Assembly: GCA_958496175.1 (NCBI GenBank)
Contig: OY292275.1
Coordinates: forward strand, 10,664,001 to 10,728,000
Direction: 5' to 3'
DNA length: 64,000 nucleotides
DNA from: Sisyra terminalis
Lineage: Eukaryota > Arthropoda > Insecta > Neuroptera > Sisyridae
The translations under genes and the position numbers were made by a program. Shown piece by piece: positions 39,480 through 51,944 of this stretch. A model generated the notes under the pieces. That model searched no databases. It saw nothing but the letters and a program-made list of their open reading frames with translations, and was not told where the DNA came from. Positions within the stretch are counted from its first letter, which is position 1. The number at the start of each line of letters is the position of its first letter.

Positions 39480-42400
39480 GCAATAACAACATTAATTTAC
39501 TAGGAATTTAAAAAAAGAACCATGTAGAACATGATTGGACCAAAGAGTGAAGTTCACTTTAAGAGATGGAGAAACCACACCAACCTAATAACTCTAATAA
39601 CTAAAAAAGGCAAAAAGCGACTCCAAAGAAGGACACCAAATAAACTATTCAAGTATGAATTTATTATTAACCCAAGACTACTACTATTCATCTAGTAGAT
39701 ACTTAGAAGATATGCTAGTTTTATTGCTATTGAAAATAAGAGTTAAAACTGGATGACTTAAATAAAGATTAAGAAACTGCAATGTCCAAAAAATGTGTTT
39801 ATTTTTTGAAGATTTAATATATTAGATAAATATCCCACAATACTAGCATTTTGTTCGTCAAAAGCTAAATTTAAGTCTTGCAATATAGTGGTCAATTTCA
39901 TCTCCAGAATTTTGAATAATAATACCCAAAAGTTGCTAAATACTTCAGTGGCTATAAAATTTAAACCACTTTTTTTGAATTATCAATTTTGATACAAACC
40001 GATGAAAAGTTTAAGTCTTAAAAGCAGAAAAAAAGAAAATTAGGAAGAAAATTTTTTGAGAATAAAATCATTCAATTTTCGGTTCCTTATATTCAATTTT
40101 TATCTTTAAGCTAGTGTTTCTTAATTGGGGATGCGGGAAGGTATTTTTAGAGATGCGGAAGAAGCTCCTAATAGTATAAATGATTAAATTTTTTATAATA
40201 AATTTCTATAAATTTCTCAAAAAAAAAAATCTAAACTAAAAAATCAAAGCACTTTTACAACTGAGATGCGGAAACCTACTTTCAGATTCAAATGGATGCA
40301 GTTTATTTAGCCATGTAAAAAGCACTGCTATAAATTAAAAATGTTTTTGAATATGTAAAGCTTTAGATATTTAACTTTTTGGTAATAAATTGTTCCTATC
40401 TGAGGCCTTAATAATACCGATAAGGACCTATTGGGGACTTAGCAAATCAAGTATGAAAACAAGTATCAATGATCCAAAGTTGCCAGTCCAAGATTTTACG
40501 AGCGATCGCAAATGCGCCATTATATGTTACCAATGATTAATTTTTTTACCATATCCATTATCTCAAAGAACAAAGAATTAAAGCTCATTTCATAAAGCTA
40601 ATAAAGCATACAAATCCGTGGATGGACCCACTTCTATATCACTCAACCAGCAGAAGTCTAAAACCAAAGAGAACTCCTAATGAGCTGGGATCAAATTAAC
40701 AGGAAGATATTCCACTGGGAATTTCTTCATCCAGCCATTTGGAGTTCAAGAACTCCAACTAGGATACACATTATCTGGTTAATAATTGCTAATCATAAAA
40801 TCAAGAAACTTTTTGGTCAAAATTTGATATCCTTAACAATTCATCAACTTTCATAAAAGTAAGTTTTTGGCAAGACCATTCAATTTAAGTCCAAGTTAAA
40901 ACCCAACTAATCATAAATTCTAGTTTTCCTTGTTAATTATCAGGAAAAATCGCAACCCTTGCTCGTAACTAGTCAATGACTATTTATTGCACTTAAGCCC
41001 CTGATCTACCCCAACTATTCGACCACAAATTAACTGCAGTGCAAGATAAAGCGTTCCAGACTTTTCATATTATTTTCGTGAATCACATCAGTTCGCGTGT
41101 CGAATAACCTCTGGCCGTTTGATATATTTATAACACCCACTTTTCTTAATAAGATGCAATTGTAGGCAACACCTCGCATGCAATATGCCTTGCACTTAAA
41201 TTCCCTATATATATAACTAAGTATATAACTAATAGTTAGTTATTGATTTTGATTAGTAGATGCCTCAACACAACAGGCTACGCCCGTATCAAGCCCGATT
41301 AATCATATCTCTTGTTAAAAAAGTATTAAGCCATTTCTCACATATTAACAAGAAATAATAAATGGGATTGTTGCAAGTGATTTATCAGCTTTAGAGAATT
41401 GTGAAGGGGGAAAAGTTTCGAGTTGAACATGTTGCATTTAATCAAAAATGAAAAAAGAAAACCGGGTTAGAATTGATGAATTTTAAAGTGGCTGCTTTTA
41501 AAACGAACTTATTTATTGGAGCTTAAAAAGCCTCGAGTTGTGCTTTTGATAAATAATAACGTTTTATTGATCACTCCGGCAACACTTCCATAAAACGGAA
41601 GCCGTAAACATGGTATTTGAGATTTTATTACATGCAATATGATTTTCAAGAAAGGATTATTGTTATAAGTGGGAGACATGTCAAATGACGTGGGTGTAAA
41701 AAGCGAAACCGTTCGTACCAAGCACCGAATTTTTATGTCTAATGCAACTCACCCCCGTGAGTGCTATGCATTTATTTAATTCTAACTTTTCGGCTAGAAG
41801 AAAGTGAGTTTTTCTGTAACGTTTTTATTGATAAGCCACAAAACCACATTCTATATGCCAATCATATATTCGTACACGAATCGTCAACTTGTCACAATGT
41901 TGAAACCGTAAATTATTCGAAAATAAATTAAGTCGCTAGTCACGAAAAATTTAAATAAAGCTACTAAATTCAATTGTTCTAATCAAATAAATTTGTGTTC
42001 TTTTCACAAATTTGAAAAAAAAACACTTTTTTGGATCTAAAAGCTTGAAAGTTGGATAATCAAAGTTATTCAACGTTAACGGATAGCAATTGCTTTAAGG
42101 CGCTTTTTCCGGGAAAATATGCAAGCTATGAAAATATTTCTTTCGGAACTCGCGAACGACAGAAAAACACCAATTAATGGTGCAAGAAAAAATCGAAACT
42201 TCAATACTTATATCTAGAAAAGCTGAAAATGTCAGATTAGCACTACATAGAGTTTTCCAGGAAAATATGCGCCCGAAAGTTTTTTTCCAAAACTCTTGGA
42301 CTACAAAAAACACCGAAATATTTTGTAGTTATTTTTTCCAAATTCCAAAAGTGTATAGTGCTAACTTGATAGACGTAAAATACCGATAATGAATAGCGGA

Positions 42401-42680
42401 CCACCCAAATAAATTGGGTACCGAAATTTTACAAGAACCTCCATACAAAAGGCTTAAACAAATAGACGCTTTGGTTTTTATCAATTCTTAGTATTTTTTT
42501 TATACCTTTAACCTATTAAAATACTTTTAAATCTTTTTATTTTCATTGATTTTTAATACTATTCAATAACTATAATGACAGCGATTGTGCAGTACACCGT
42601 CGATATTCATGTCCCATCAATATAGTATGTACAAGCATAAGCTACATATATACATGTATTGAATTAAATGATGCAAATTG
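39480..42680. other. Intergenic DNA without recognised gene
   Basis: Mixed composition. 40980-41900 is less AT-rich, and nothing in it can be named. Confidence 0.45.
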
Positions 42681-42697
42681 ATACATCATATGTATAT

Positions 42698-43663
42698 TTG
42701 GGTGGTCCTTAATAGGGTTGTTTTCGAATTTCTTTGCTCCCAGGGGCTCAAATGCTTCCAAATCAATAAAAGAAAATTGCCTGAAAATTTGAGCTCTTAA
42801 TATTAACTTTAAGATAGTCCGCTTTCCAACTTAAGTTACTTATGGAAATAACGTGGGAATAATTTAATTTGTTCTTTAGAATTCCATAACTCAGTAATAA
42901 AATAATCGAAAGTAACTAATCAAGTCATCAAGTCATGTAAATTAAATTTACAATAATTTACAAACTATTGTAAATTTAACGCCCTACAAAAAAGAGCTCT
43001 TATGATTTTTCGCTATATTTATTGGCTTAAGAGTTATAGGCTTCTCTATCGGCTTAAGAATGCGGCACTAATGGTCAATGAAAATATAAAGCATTTTTTT
43101 ACTGAGTAACGGAAAGATGGTACAGTTGGTTCCATAACTAATATTGAATCTGATGACAATGAGCAAGTACAAAAAATGAAGGATAAACTAGCTACGTCAT
43201 GAAAAATCACAAGAATAATATTATATTTGCTTGTTTTTGATAATAAATACAAAATTTGCATAAAAAATTAGTTATATTTCGTAAAAATAAGTATTTACTT
43301 AATAACTATAGTTGATAATATAAATAATTATATAATGATTAAACATTGAGCTCGAATAACTCTTAAGCCAATAGATTTAGCGAAAAATCATGAAAGCTTT
43401 TTTTTTGTAGAGCTTTAAATTTACAACAAACATGACTTGATTAGTTACTTACAATTTATTTGTGCCTGAGTTATGGAATTCCAAAAAACAAATTAAATTT
43501 TTCCCACGTTATTCCCATAAGAAACTTTATTTGGAAAGCGGACTATCTTAAAGTTAATATTAAGAGCTCAAATTTTCAGGCAATTTTTTTTTATTGATTT
43601 GGAAGCATTTGAGCCTCTGGAAGCAAAGAAATTCAAAAAACGCTCTTATTAAGGAGCACCTTA
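42698..43663. mobile_element. hAT-like foldback MITE, 966 bp, element 2
   Basis: Ends TTGGGTGGTCC and, reversed, TAAGGTGCTCC lead into inverted repeats of about 330 bp that contain GAGCTCTTAATATTAACTTT and its mirror. The element is flanked by the 8-bp direct repeat ATGTATAT (42690-42697 and 43664-43671). No transposase. Its size and ends match element 1 at 17.9 kb in type. Confidence 0.85.
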
Positions 43664-43679
43664 ATGTATATACTTTGTT

Positions 43680-45880
43680 AGTATTTTAAATCGTATGCAC
43701 TTGTAATAGTTATCTTGACCCTGGTAAAGAATCAAAGGTTATATTTAATTTCCAAATTGCAATACTTTAGACTATAAGCACTGTGCTTAATACCTTAAAT
43801 ATAATAACAATTTTAAAAAAAAATAAATCCAAATCAATTGATTAATTTTTTACTCATAAGACTACAATATTTGAAGTATTAAAACTAAGTTTTTAGTTAC
43901 CTAGTTTTATTTTTCGATTGACAAAGTTTCAAATTATAAAACAGTATTGTTTACGGAGAACTATTTCAAATGTATCTCCTTTATATAATACATTAGAGAA
44001 TTGGTAATACGATAATTATTATTTGAAAATTGTTAATGTAGAGCATCATAAACTTAGAGACTAAGTATTTTAATAACACCTATCAAACTCTGTACCTGTT
44101 TTCTGAAAATGAGGTAATAATTCTTGAATTACTTATAATAAAGTCTTGTTACAAACAAGCTTATTGTTGGAACAATGTTGGAAATGAGTGGAACTATTAA
44201 ATGATTTTATCGACTTTTGGCAAATGGAATGTTTTCGGAAGAATCTTAGTTTTTCAAATTGCAAACATTTTTTCGGTTTTTCCTTAGATTAGAATCGTCA
44301 AGGGTTTAATATAAGTTACCTTTAGGGTATATTGATTGTATACTCAAACGTCCGATTGATCAAAAGTTTTTAAGGTCAGACACTTTAACGAGAAAATTTA
44401 AGTTTTATTGATTAACTATGCCTAAAACGGTTGAAATAGGATACATGACAACATTAGGGAAGTAAATTAAGGGATCACCTGGTCAAAGTTCATAAAAGGG
44501 AATGCTTTTGCAGGAATTTCTTAGACCACAAATTGTAATAAGATTTCATTGTTAAAAGTTAAAAATATATTGTTTTTAGATTACTTTGAAATTGAATAGA
44601 CAATCTTTAAAAAGAATGTAATCCTTTACTGATAATTTAAATGAAAAAATTTCAATCAATATCTACAGCGAAAATGTTAGAAATTGAATTTTTGCTGAAA
44701 TAATTTTAGCTATTTTTACATTTCAAATTTTGTTAATTCGTTAAAAGGTTACATTATTAAATTCAATTAGTGTAATAAGTGGTTACCTTTATATATAGTG
44801 ATTGATAAAAAACCAATCGCTTGAAAATCAGCTACGTAAATAACAGTTGTTCGAAAGGCAAATTTCATAAACTTTTTATTTAATTCAGAAAATAGTTTTT
44901 TCTATTGTCCTACACCAAAAACTGAGTAAAAGAATTAAACATTAAAAATTAAATTACCACAAAAATTTTAAGTTGATTAATCAACAAAAACAATACCAAT
45001 TCGGATGTATCCGTAGATGCAAAAAAATGTTTAGTAAAATTTATTTGTAAAAAAATTATCAACGTGTTTAGAATTTTGAATTCAAGAAAATGCTAAGTAC
45101 AAATTGTGGAGTTCCTTAACTTATTTGAAAAATTCAAATCTCATTTCATGTCCATTGATTTTTATTGAATTTTCTTCGTATTAAAAAGAAGATATCCTAG
45201 AACCTTTGAATTTTGAAGGTGTTAAGACTTCACATAGAGATTATTCTTGATCTTTTGAAATATGTTGTATCCCTTAGTTAATATCTTAGAAATTAAGTTT
45301 GAAAAATTAAAAATCAGCACCTATTGTTCAAGAAATTAATTAACAATAATTAAATTTAATATAAAATGAAATCAATGGTTTTGGAAAGTTGGCAAAAATC
45401 TGTGAAATCAATGAGTTAACAATAGACTCCATATTGAAATCAGTAATACTGTTAAAACATTAAACAACTTCCCTATATTATTATTTATAACACTTAATAT
45501 GAATTTTTTTGAAAAATACTGCAAATCCAATAGATTGTATGCATTGGTTTTAAATAATGTAAGACTAACCAATACCATTAACACTTGTAAAATACACCAT
45601 TGAAGTTGAAAAGTGAATTAAGGCAAAAATAATTTCGAAAAAAAATCAATAAAATTGTTTAGTTCAAACAGCAGAATAAGGCATTCAAATTTGCCCTGGT
45701 CATTAGGATTTAAAATAGCAAAGCCAGAAAAATAAAGCTTTATTGATTATTTTTAATATTAACTTGATATATAACTGTAACATGTAAGACTTGTGAGCCA
45801 TAAAAATTAAAATATAATAATTTTTTCAAAAATAGCAAAATTTAAAAAGCGTTGCCTTTATTTCTACTGTACGATTTATT
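43680..45880. other. AT-rich intergenic DNA
   Basis: No recognised gene or repeat. Confidence 0.5.
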
Positions 45881-45887
45881 TTCATAT

Positions 45888-46844
45888 TATACATTGGCGG
45901 GAAAGTTCTGTCGTATTTACTTCGTTTGAAGTGTTTTTGACTGTAAGAGAAAAACGAGCAAGTAAAATGAGTCGTATAGGGTCTTATTGTTTAGCGCATG
46001 GCTTGTGGGATATAACGGAATCAATTCAAATTTTTTCGTCAGTTACTTGAGAAGTACAGACCCATCAAGATGGCGGTGGATAAAGTGCATTTACGACATT
46101 GCATTTTGTACGAGTTCCAGAGGGGAAGCAACGCATCGATTGCATGTAAAAACATTTGTGACACGTTTGGAAGTGAAGTGGTTAATATTCGAACCTGTCA
46201 AAGATGGTTTGCCAAATTTCGTTCCGGAAATTTCACGCTCAAAGAAGATCTTCGATCTGGAAGGCCATCCATGGTCGATAATGGAATTTTGCGGTCAATG
46301 CTGGAGACTAACCCACATCTGACTACTAGAGAAATATCAAAGGAGTTCAGAGTTCATCATTCTACTGTTGAAGATCACATAAAACAACTTGGATTTATCT
46401 TGAAGCAGAGTATTTGGATTCCACATGATTTGACCGAAAAAAACCTATCACATCGTATAAGAATCGTCTCTTCTTATTAGAAACAGTGTGGAACAGTTTT
46501 TAGACGAAATCATTACAGGAGATGAAAAGTGGATACTCTACGAGAATGTTAAGAGAAAAAAAGTTTATTGCAAACCTGGAACATCCGCCAAAACGACTCC
46601 AAAACCAGATCTTCGCCAAAGAAAAGTTATGCTTTGTTTATGGTGGGATAGAAGAGGTCCGATTTACTATGAGCTACTCAAACAGGGGCAGACCATCAAT
46701 GCGAGTGTCTACTGTAATCAATTTGATAAATTGAATGCGGCTATCAAAGAAAAACGACCGATTTTGGCCAATAGAAAAGGAATTGTCTTCCATCAGGAAA
46801 ACGCTAAACCAAAAATACGACAGAACTTTCCCGGCAACCTAATA
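45888..46844 (+). mobile_element. mariner copy C: both TIRs present, transposase broken and 3'-deleted
   Basis: The 5' terminal repeat GGCGGGAAAGTTCTGTCG (from about 45896) pairs with the 3' repeat at 46813-46842. The transposase N-terminus starts at ATG 46070 (MAVDKVHLRHCILYEF) and has a helix-turn-helix region through SGRP and WIPHDL. A frameshift near 46455-46470 moves reading to a second frame with TGDEKW (first catalytic Asp). HQENAKPK has Glu where the second catalytic Asp should be. The sequence then runs straight into the 3' repeat, so the third Asp and the C-terminus are gone. It cannot transpose by itself, but it keeps both ends. Confidence 0.88.
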
Positions 46845-46849
46845 TAGGT

Positions 46850-48280
46850 ACCTAATATATACCCTAAATGTAGAGAAATGTAGAGTTTTATTTTAACGTT
46901 CCTAATCGAAAATTTGTATAAATCGGATATTTTTTTTTTTATAATATTGAACTTATGCTATAGATTAATTAGACACTGGCTTATTAGAAAAAGGTTTTTT
47001 CAATTAAATTTTCTTCGTCATCCTTAAGGAGTTCGATAGAATTACAAAGAAATTTTTTTTTTATGTAACATTTAAAACACTTACTTTCGCTAGACTTAAC
47101 TTCTTAAAATGTAAAATTTCACAAAGCCATAAAAGCTGTGCTTAATACCTAAGGTACAATGTGACTCTATACATCAAAATGCTTCTTACACAATTTATCC
47201 GTTAATATTATTCTAAATATTTAAATCACACCGAAATTCTGTTGGAAAAAGCTCAAAAGCTTCGCCGGAAAAGAAGTCTTTGTATTCACACGTATGGCCG
47301 TTCGTTCCATTGCAATCACTTGATAAATTTTCGCTTTTCTAATCTCATTCGTTTTTCCTTTTTCCCCCATACTTGCACGTGTGATAAGACGCAACATAAA
47401 AGCACAAGATGCAAAGCATGCAGCAAATAATATTGCACTTGTTCCGAGATAAAAGTCAAGTTTTACATTGTACGTTAAACTATCTTTTGTGCTACACCGT
47501 CTACACAGGCTGGAAAGCTCTAATGAAATACTAAACAAAGCGAAAGAGAACAGTTCTATATTGTCGATAGTTTACCACAGCCGATATGATAACAATAATT
47601 TTTGTGCTTATATTTTAGTATTTTAGTCTTTTGTAGCTGATATTTTAAAACATTTAATTTACATTAATTATTTTACGCTTATCATAACAATTAAATATCT
47701 TACGTTATACGACAAATATTCTTTTGAAAAACTAAGATTTCTTATTGAATGTCGATTTATTTTATGCAATAAAAAGCGGTTGTCGAAAGCAAATGCATGG
47801 CTTTACTCGCTCGAATCTTATCAGTATGAAAAATTGCTGACATCTATTTTTATCGTTAACGTACTTTTATCCTGGTACAGAATACTATAGGGGGAAACTT
47901 AAAAAGTCGCTTGAATCCTTTGATGTTTGCAGATTGAAATCGAACAATGAAAGTCTTTATCTACATACGAAGAAATGGTCAGTAAAGTATGATAAATTTT
48001 CCGATTACTTAGACAACAATTTTTCAATTGATTCTTCAAAATTTATTTCAATCGTTTGTACTTGGCTACAAAATAAAGATGGAAACTTTATTGTACTTCT
48101 GATAAATTTTTGATTTTACATTGCAGTAGTAAAAACCATTATGATCAATGAAATGATTTTTTTACTAAGAAAGAGTATTCTAGGTTGTCCAAATAAAGTT
48201 TGATCTAAGTACAAATGCAAATGATACATCGATTTTTTCAAACATCGATTTATCAATATTGATATTCATGGATGTTTGGA
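46850..48280. other. AT-rich intergenic DNA
   Basis: No recognised gene. 47220-47580 is slightly less AT-rich, with short open frames on both strands that resemble nothing known to me. Confidence 0.45.
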
Positions 48281-48294
48281 TTAAAAACACTTAT

Positions 48295-49695
48295 TTTTTA
48301 AACAATTCTTCAATATCATCCTTTGAATTTTCGTCTCTTTTAAGACTTCTTCAGGTAGTGCAAACACAGAAAATAAAAATTTCATCCAGCTCAAGAGCTA
48401 TGAAAATCTTGATGGTATGTTTATTTCTTTTTACAAGAAAGTATAAAAGTTAATAACATTAATTCTATCGAGTTATAAATATTTTCTGATACTATCAAAC
48501 TATTGACTACTGTAAAAATTCTTTCAACAAGGAAACAATATTATTAAACTAATTAATACTACAGGTAGATTTTTCGTTGGATATTTGTAAAAATAACTAG
48601 GGTATCTTAGTAACTAATGAAATTCAAAGTTTTATTAGTTATAGAAATTGATGTTTACCCCGATAACGAATTATTAAATGTCAGTACTAAGCCTAAAATT
48701 CCCAAGATTTGAAAATAATAATAAATAGTATAATCATTTTATTTTATTATCGAGGATTTTTGAGGATCTTTATTTTTAAATGATTTCCACTTTGTGATTT
48801 TATACACAACGTTTCGCAGTTTATTTACAGCTTTTTCAAGCTAATATAAATAACATTAAATTGTATAAAGAATAAATTTTTAACAAAATGTCATTTATGT
48901 GGATATGATAAATGGCTATGGTATTTTGGTAAACTTAAATTATTTTATATATTAGATTTAATGGTATAAATTTATATTTCAGTTAAATATGATTTTTTGA
49001 TGGTGTAAGTTTTCTTAAATTTGTCTATTATATCAACATAATTGCCATTTTGTTAAAAACTTGTTCTCTATACAATTTAATGTTATTTATATTCGTTTGA
49101 AAAAGCTGTAATAAACTGCGAAACGTCACGTATAAAATAACATAGTGTAAATTATTTAAAAATAAAGATCTTCAAAAATTCCTGGGAACTAATATAAATT
49201 GAAAATACAGGATCGGAATCAATAGTTAATACAGTTTAATCTCACTAATCCGGCACTTCAAAAAATTGGCACGTCCAATAATCCGGCACATTTCGCCCAC
49301 ACCTCCCGCGCCCCTCTATACCTGTGCATCCAGGTACATTATTCTTTATTCCTTCTATTCCTTCATTATTCCTTCTATGAAATACTTTATTTTATTCATT
49401 ACCTATGACTTTTTTACTATAATCCAGTAATCCGAACATTCCAATAATCCGGCACCCTCCGGTTTTTAAAAGTGCCGGATTAGTGAGGTTACTTTGTATA
49501 TAAATAGTGTAAAATTAAAACGCCGTTCCATCGTCAAAATAATCTAATAATTCAATTAATTGGAATAAAATTCTTGCACAAAAAAGTTAAATAAAATTCA
49601 ATGTGTTTACAGTACCTGAAGAAGTCTCAAAAGAGACGAACCGTCGTACGATGATATTCAAGAATCGTTAAAAAAGTAACAGTCTTTTTAATTCA
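48295..49695. repeat. Nested inverted repeats with hairpin-bearing ends
   Basis: The outer pair (about 48305-48375 and 49600-49670) are reverse complements and each carries CCTGAAGAAGTCT, AAAAGAGACGAA and GATGATATT. Inside lies a second palindrome, 48751-49187, with AAAAATAAAGATC and CTGCGAAACGT in each arm around a loop of about 140 bp. A pogo/Tigger-like MITE sits between the inner and outer right arms. No coding sequence. Confidence 0.7.
49233..49498. mobile_element. pogo/Tigger-like TIR MITE, ~266 bp
   Basis: Starts CAGTTTAATCTCACTAATCC, and the other end, reversed, gives AACCTCACTAATCCGGCAC; CCGGCAC repeats also occur inside. This is the Tigger/pogo end pattern. TA flanks both sides. 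No transposase remains. Confidence 0.8.
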
Positions 49696-49699
49696 AACA

Positions 49700-51760
49700 C
49701 CCATAAATACCAACATTTATTTATAATTATGCATATGGATAGAGTAAATCATCGATATATGATTCATAAATATCGATGTTTTACTTTTAAAATATCGATG
49801 TTTTGATGAGGAATGTTGAATCCCTAATCTTAAGACTATAACGTAAGACTATAGCGTTTAAACCCAAATTGTGACTTATTTATTGATAGTGAATAAAATA
49901 TTAATACTTGCTTTAACAAATTCAAGTTTTTGTCGACTTATTTGAAGAATTTTTTTATCTTAATCTTTAGTTTGAATCGCATTTAATAAAACAAGAAGTG
50001 GTTTGATTTAGCCATAGAATTACAGTAAATATTAGTCGAAGAATTCTTGAGGAATCTTATATTTTATTTAAGCAGAAAAAGTAGAAAAATAAAATGGGAA
50101 TTTGTACACGAAAATTGTATGATGTCAGCATCAATTCCACCATATGAAAAACTATTGTAATAATTCATGATATTATTCGAGTAATGTACCCAAATGACGT
50201 AATTATGATAATAAAGTATAAATGTTTGAAATTGCAAAACATATGATATGATACATACGCGTAATGAGCTTTATACCGAAACATAAACACAATGAAACAT
50301 CCAATTATGTTTCACGTAAAGTTCGAGCTTGATACGGTTATGAATTGTAATGCGGTTCGCAACATAAACCGGATGTTCGAATGGCTGTTAAAATATTGGT
50401 CGAAACAGTCGTGAAAATTTGCTCACTTGATTCTGGGTGTCAATTCAATAACGATGAAACCTATTCACGTAAAATCCACTCCGTTTTGAGTATCCCAAAC
50501 TTATGAAATATTCAAACCTTTCTCCGCTCTACTCAACCAACAAATTACTTGCAAAATCTTTTTTTTTCTCTCCCCAAACAGCAAAAAAGTCCGACTTGAA
50601 CATTTCGTGATCTAATTACGAAACGTGGTTGTACTGATCGCTTGATAACCGGGAAAATAAATAATCGCTCTGCTAAATGTTGGTCTAATTTGTAACGATG
50701 TTAAATGATGTACGATTCGTGACTATTTTATTTGCAAACGAAAGCAATTTCTTAATTAATTACAATTATTACAATTTATTTTTGACGACAACATTTCTTC
50801 TTTTTTTTTTTTAAATTTGGCCTTTATGATTTCAACTTTTACAAGAAGTCATGGCAAATCACAATTCAGGAAGAAGTGGAAAGTTTTTGATTAAATGCAA
50901 AACGTACAGCTTTGGATACCCTTGAAAATAAAAGTAAGTTTGCAAAAGCAAATAAAAATGCAACCTTCGTTACTTCGATTCCGAAAGTTGGGGAAATTAC
51001 AAATTAAACTTTTTTCGCTTTGGAGTTGGCAAAGTTTTTAAATGGGATATTTATTAACAATCAAAAAAAAAGTTTTAAGAGTTTTTAAACTTCACAGGTG
51101 AATACAATAGCAAATGGATTACAAGTAAAATTTTTGACTCTTAATTAGTTTAGTAAAACATATAGATTTTCCAAAATTTCAACTTAAAATCTGCAAAAAT
51201 TTAAAAAAAAAGTATATCAATTTTCACGATAATATGATATCCCGTTTTATGATTACAATTAAAGCATTTATTTTGAACTAAAAGATTTGGATTCTGGTTC
51301 TTAGTCTTGCGTTTTGTAATTGATGGTTTGTTATAGAAAATAAAAATTCTCAGTTATAAAAATCATTTTTATAGAAAAATTGGAAATTGAGGAATCAAAG
51401 AAAGGAGAAGTCAGGAATTAAGAAAATAAATTTGCTCCTTTTGTATACCATAATGTCTCAATGGTAAATTCTGACATCTTTAAGTTCTCCTCAATTATAA
51501 ACCTATTTTTCTAAAGAAAATTACGCGGAAAATCTTCTACTAAACCAGACCTTTTACGTGCGTTAAAATCTGCTCCTTTCATAACTACCGTCTATTTAAT
51601 TTCTTAAAATATCCACCAATTATCAGTGATACTTTTGGATCCTCAATAACACTTAAAATCCGTGATCATTTCACTTAACACCTAATGCGTTATGTAGCTA
51701 AAGCTTAGTACTATACATAAATATGTATCAAAGTCACAAAAAAAAAAGTATATTTTATGT
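49700..51760. other. Intergenic DNA without recognised gene
   Basis: 50230-50720 is less AT-rich; no gene recognised. Confidence 0.45.
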
Positions 51761-51767
51761 ATCTTAA

Positions 51768-51939
51768 GGCAGATCATTCACGCTCCGACTTGCAGTTCAA
51801 CTAGTGGTCCGACTTTCGAAGTTGGATCTAAAGTCAGACTGGGAATGGTGTTGGAAGTTGGATGTTTATCTGATCCAACTAGAAAATCCAACTAGTAGTC
51901 CGACTAGTTGGACTGTAAGTCGGAGCGGGAATATTCTGC
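51768..51939. mobile_element. TTAA-flanked foldback MITE, 172 bp
   Basis: TTAA lies on both sides (51764-51767 and 51940-51943), the target duplication of piggyBac-type elements. The ends CAGATCATTCACGCTCCGAC and, reversed, GCAGAATATTCCCGCTCCGAC form the inverted repeat. The interior is filled with TCCGACT and AGTTGGA words in both orientations. Confidence 0.75.
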
Positions 51940-51944
51940 TTAAG

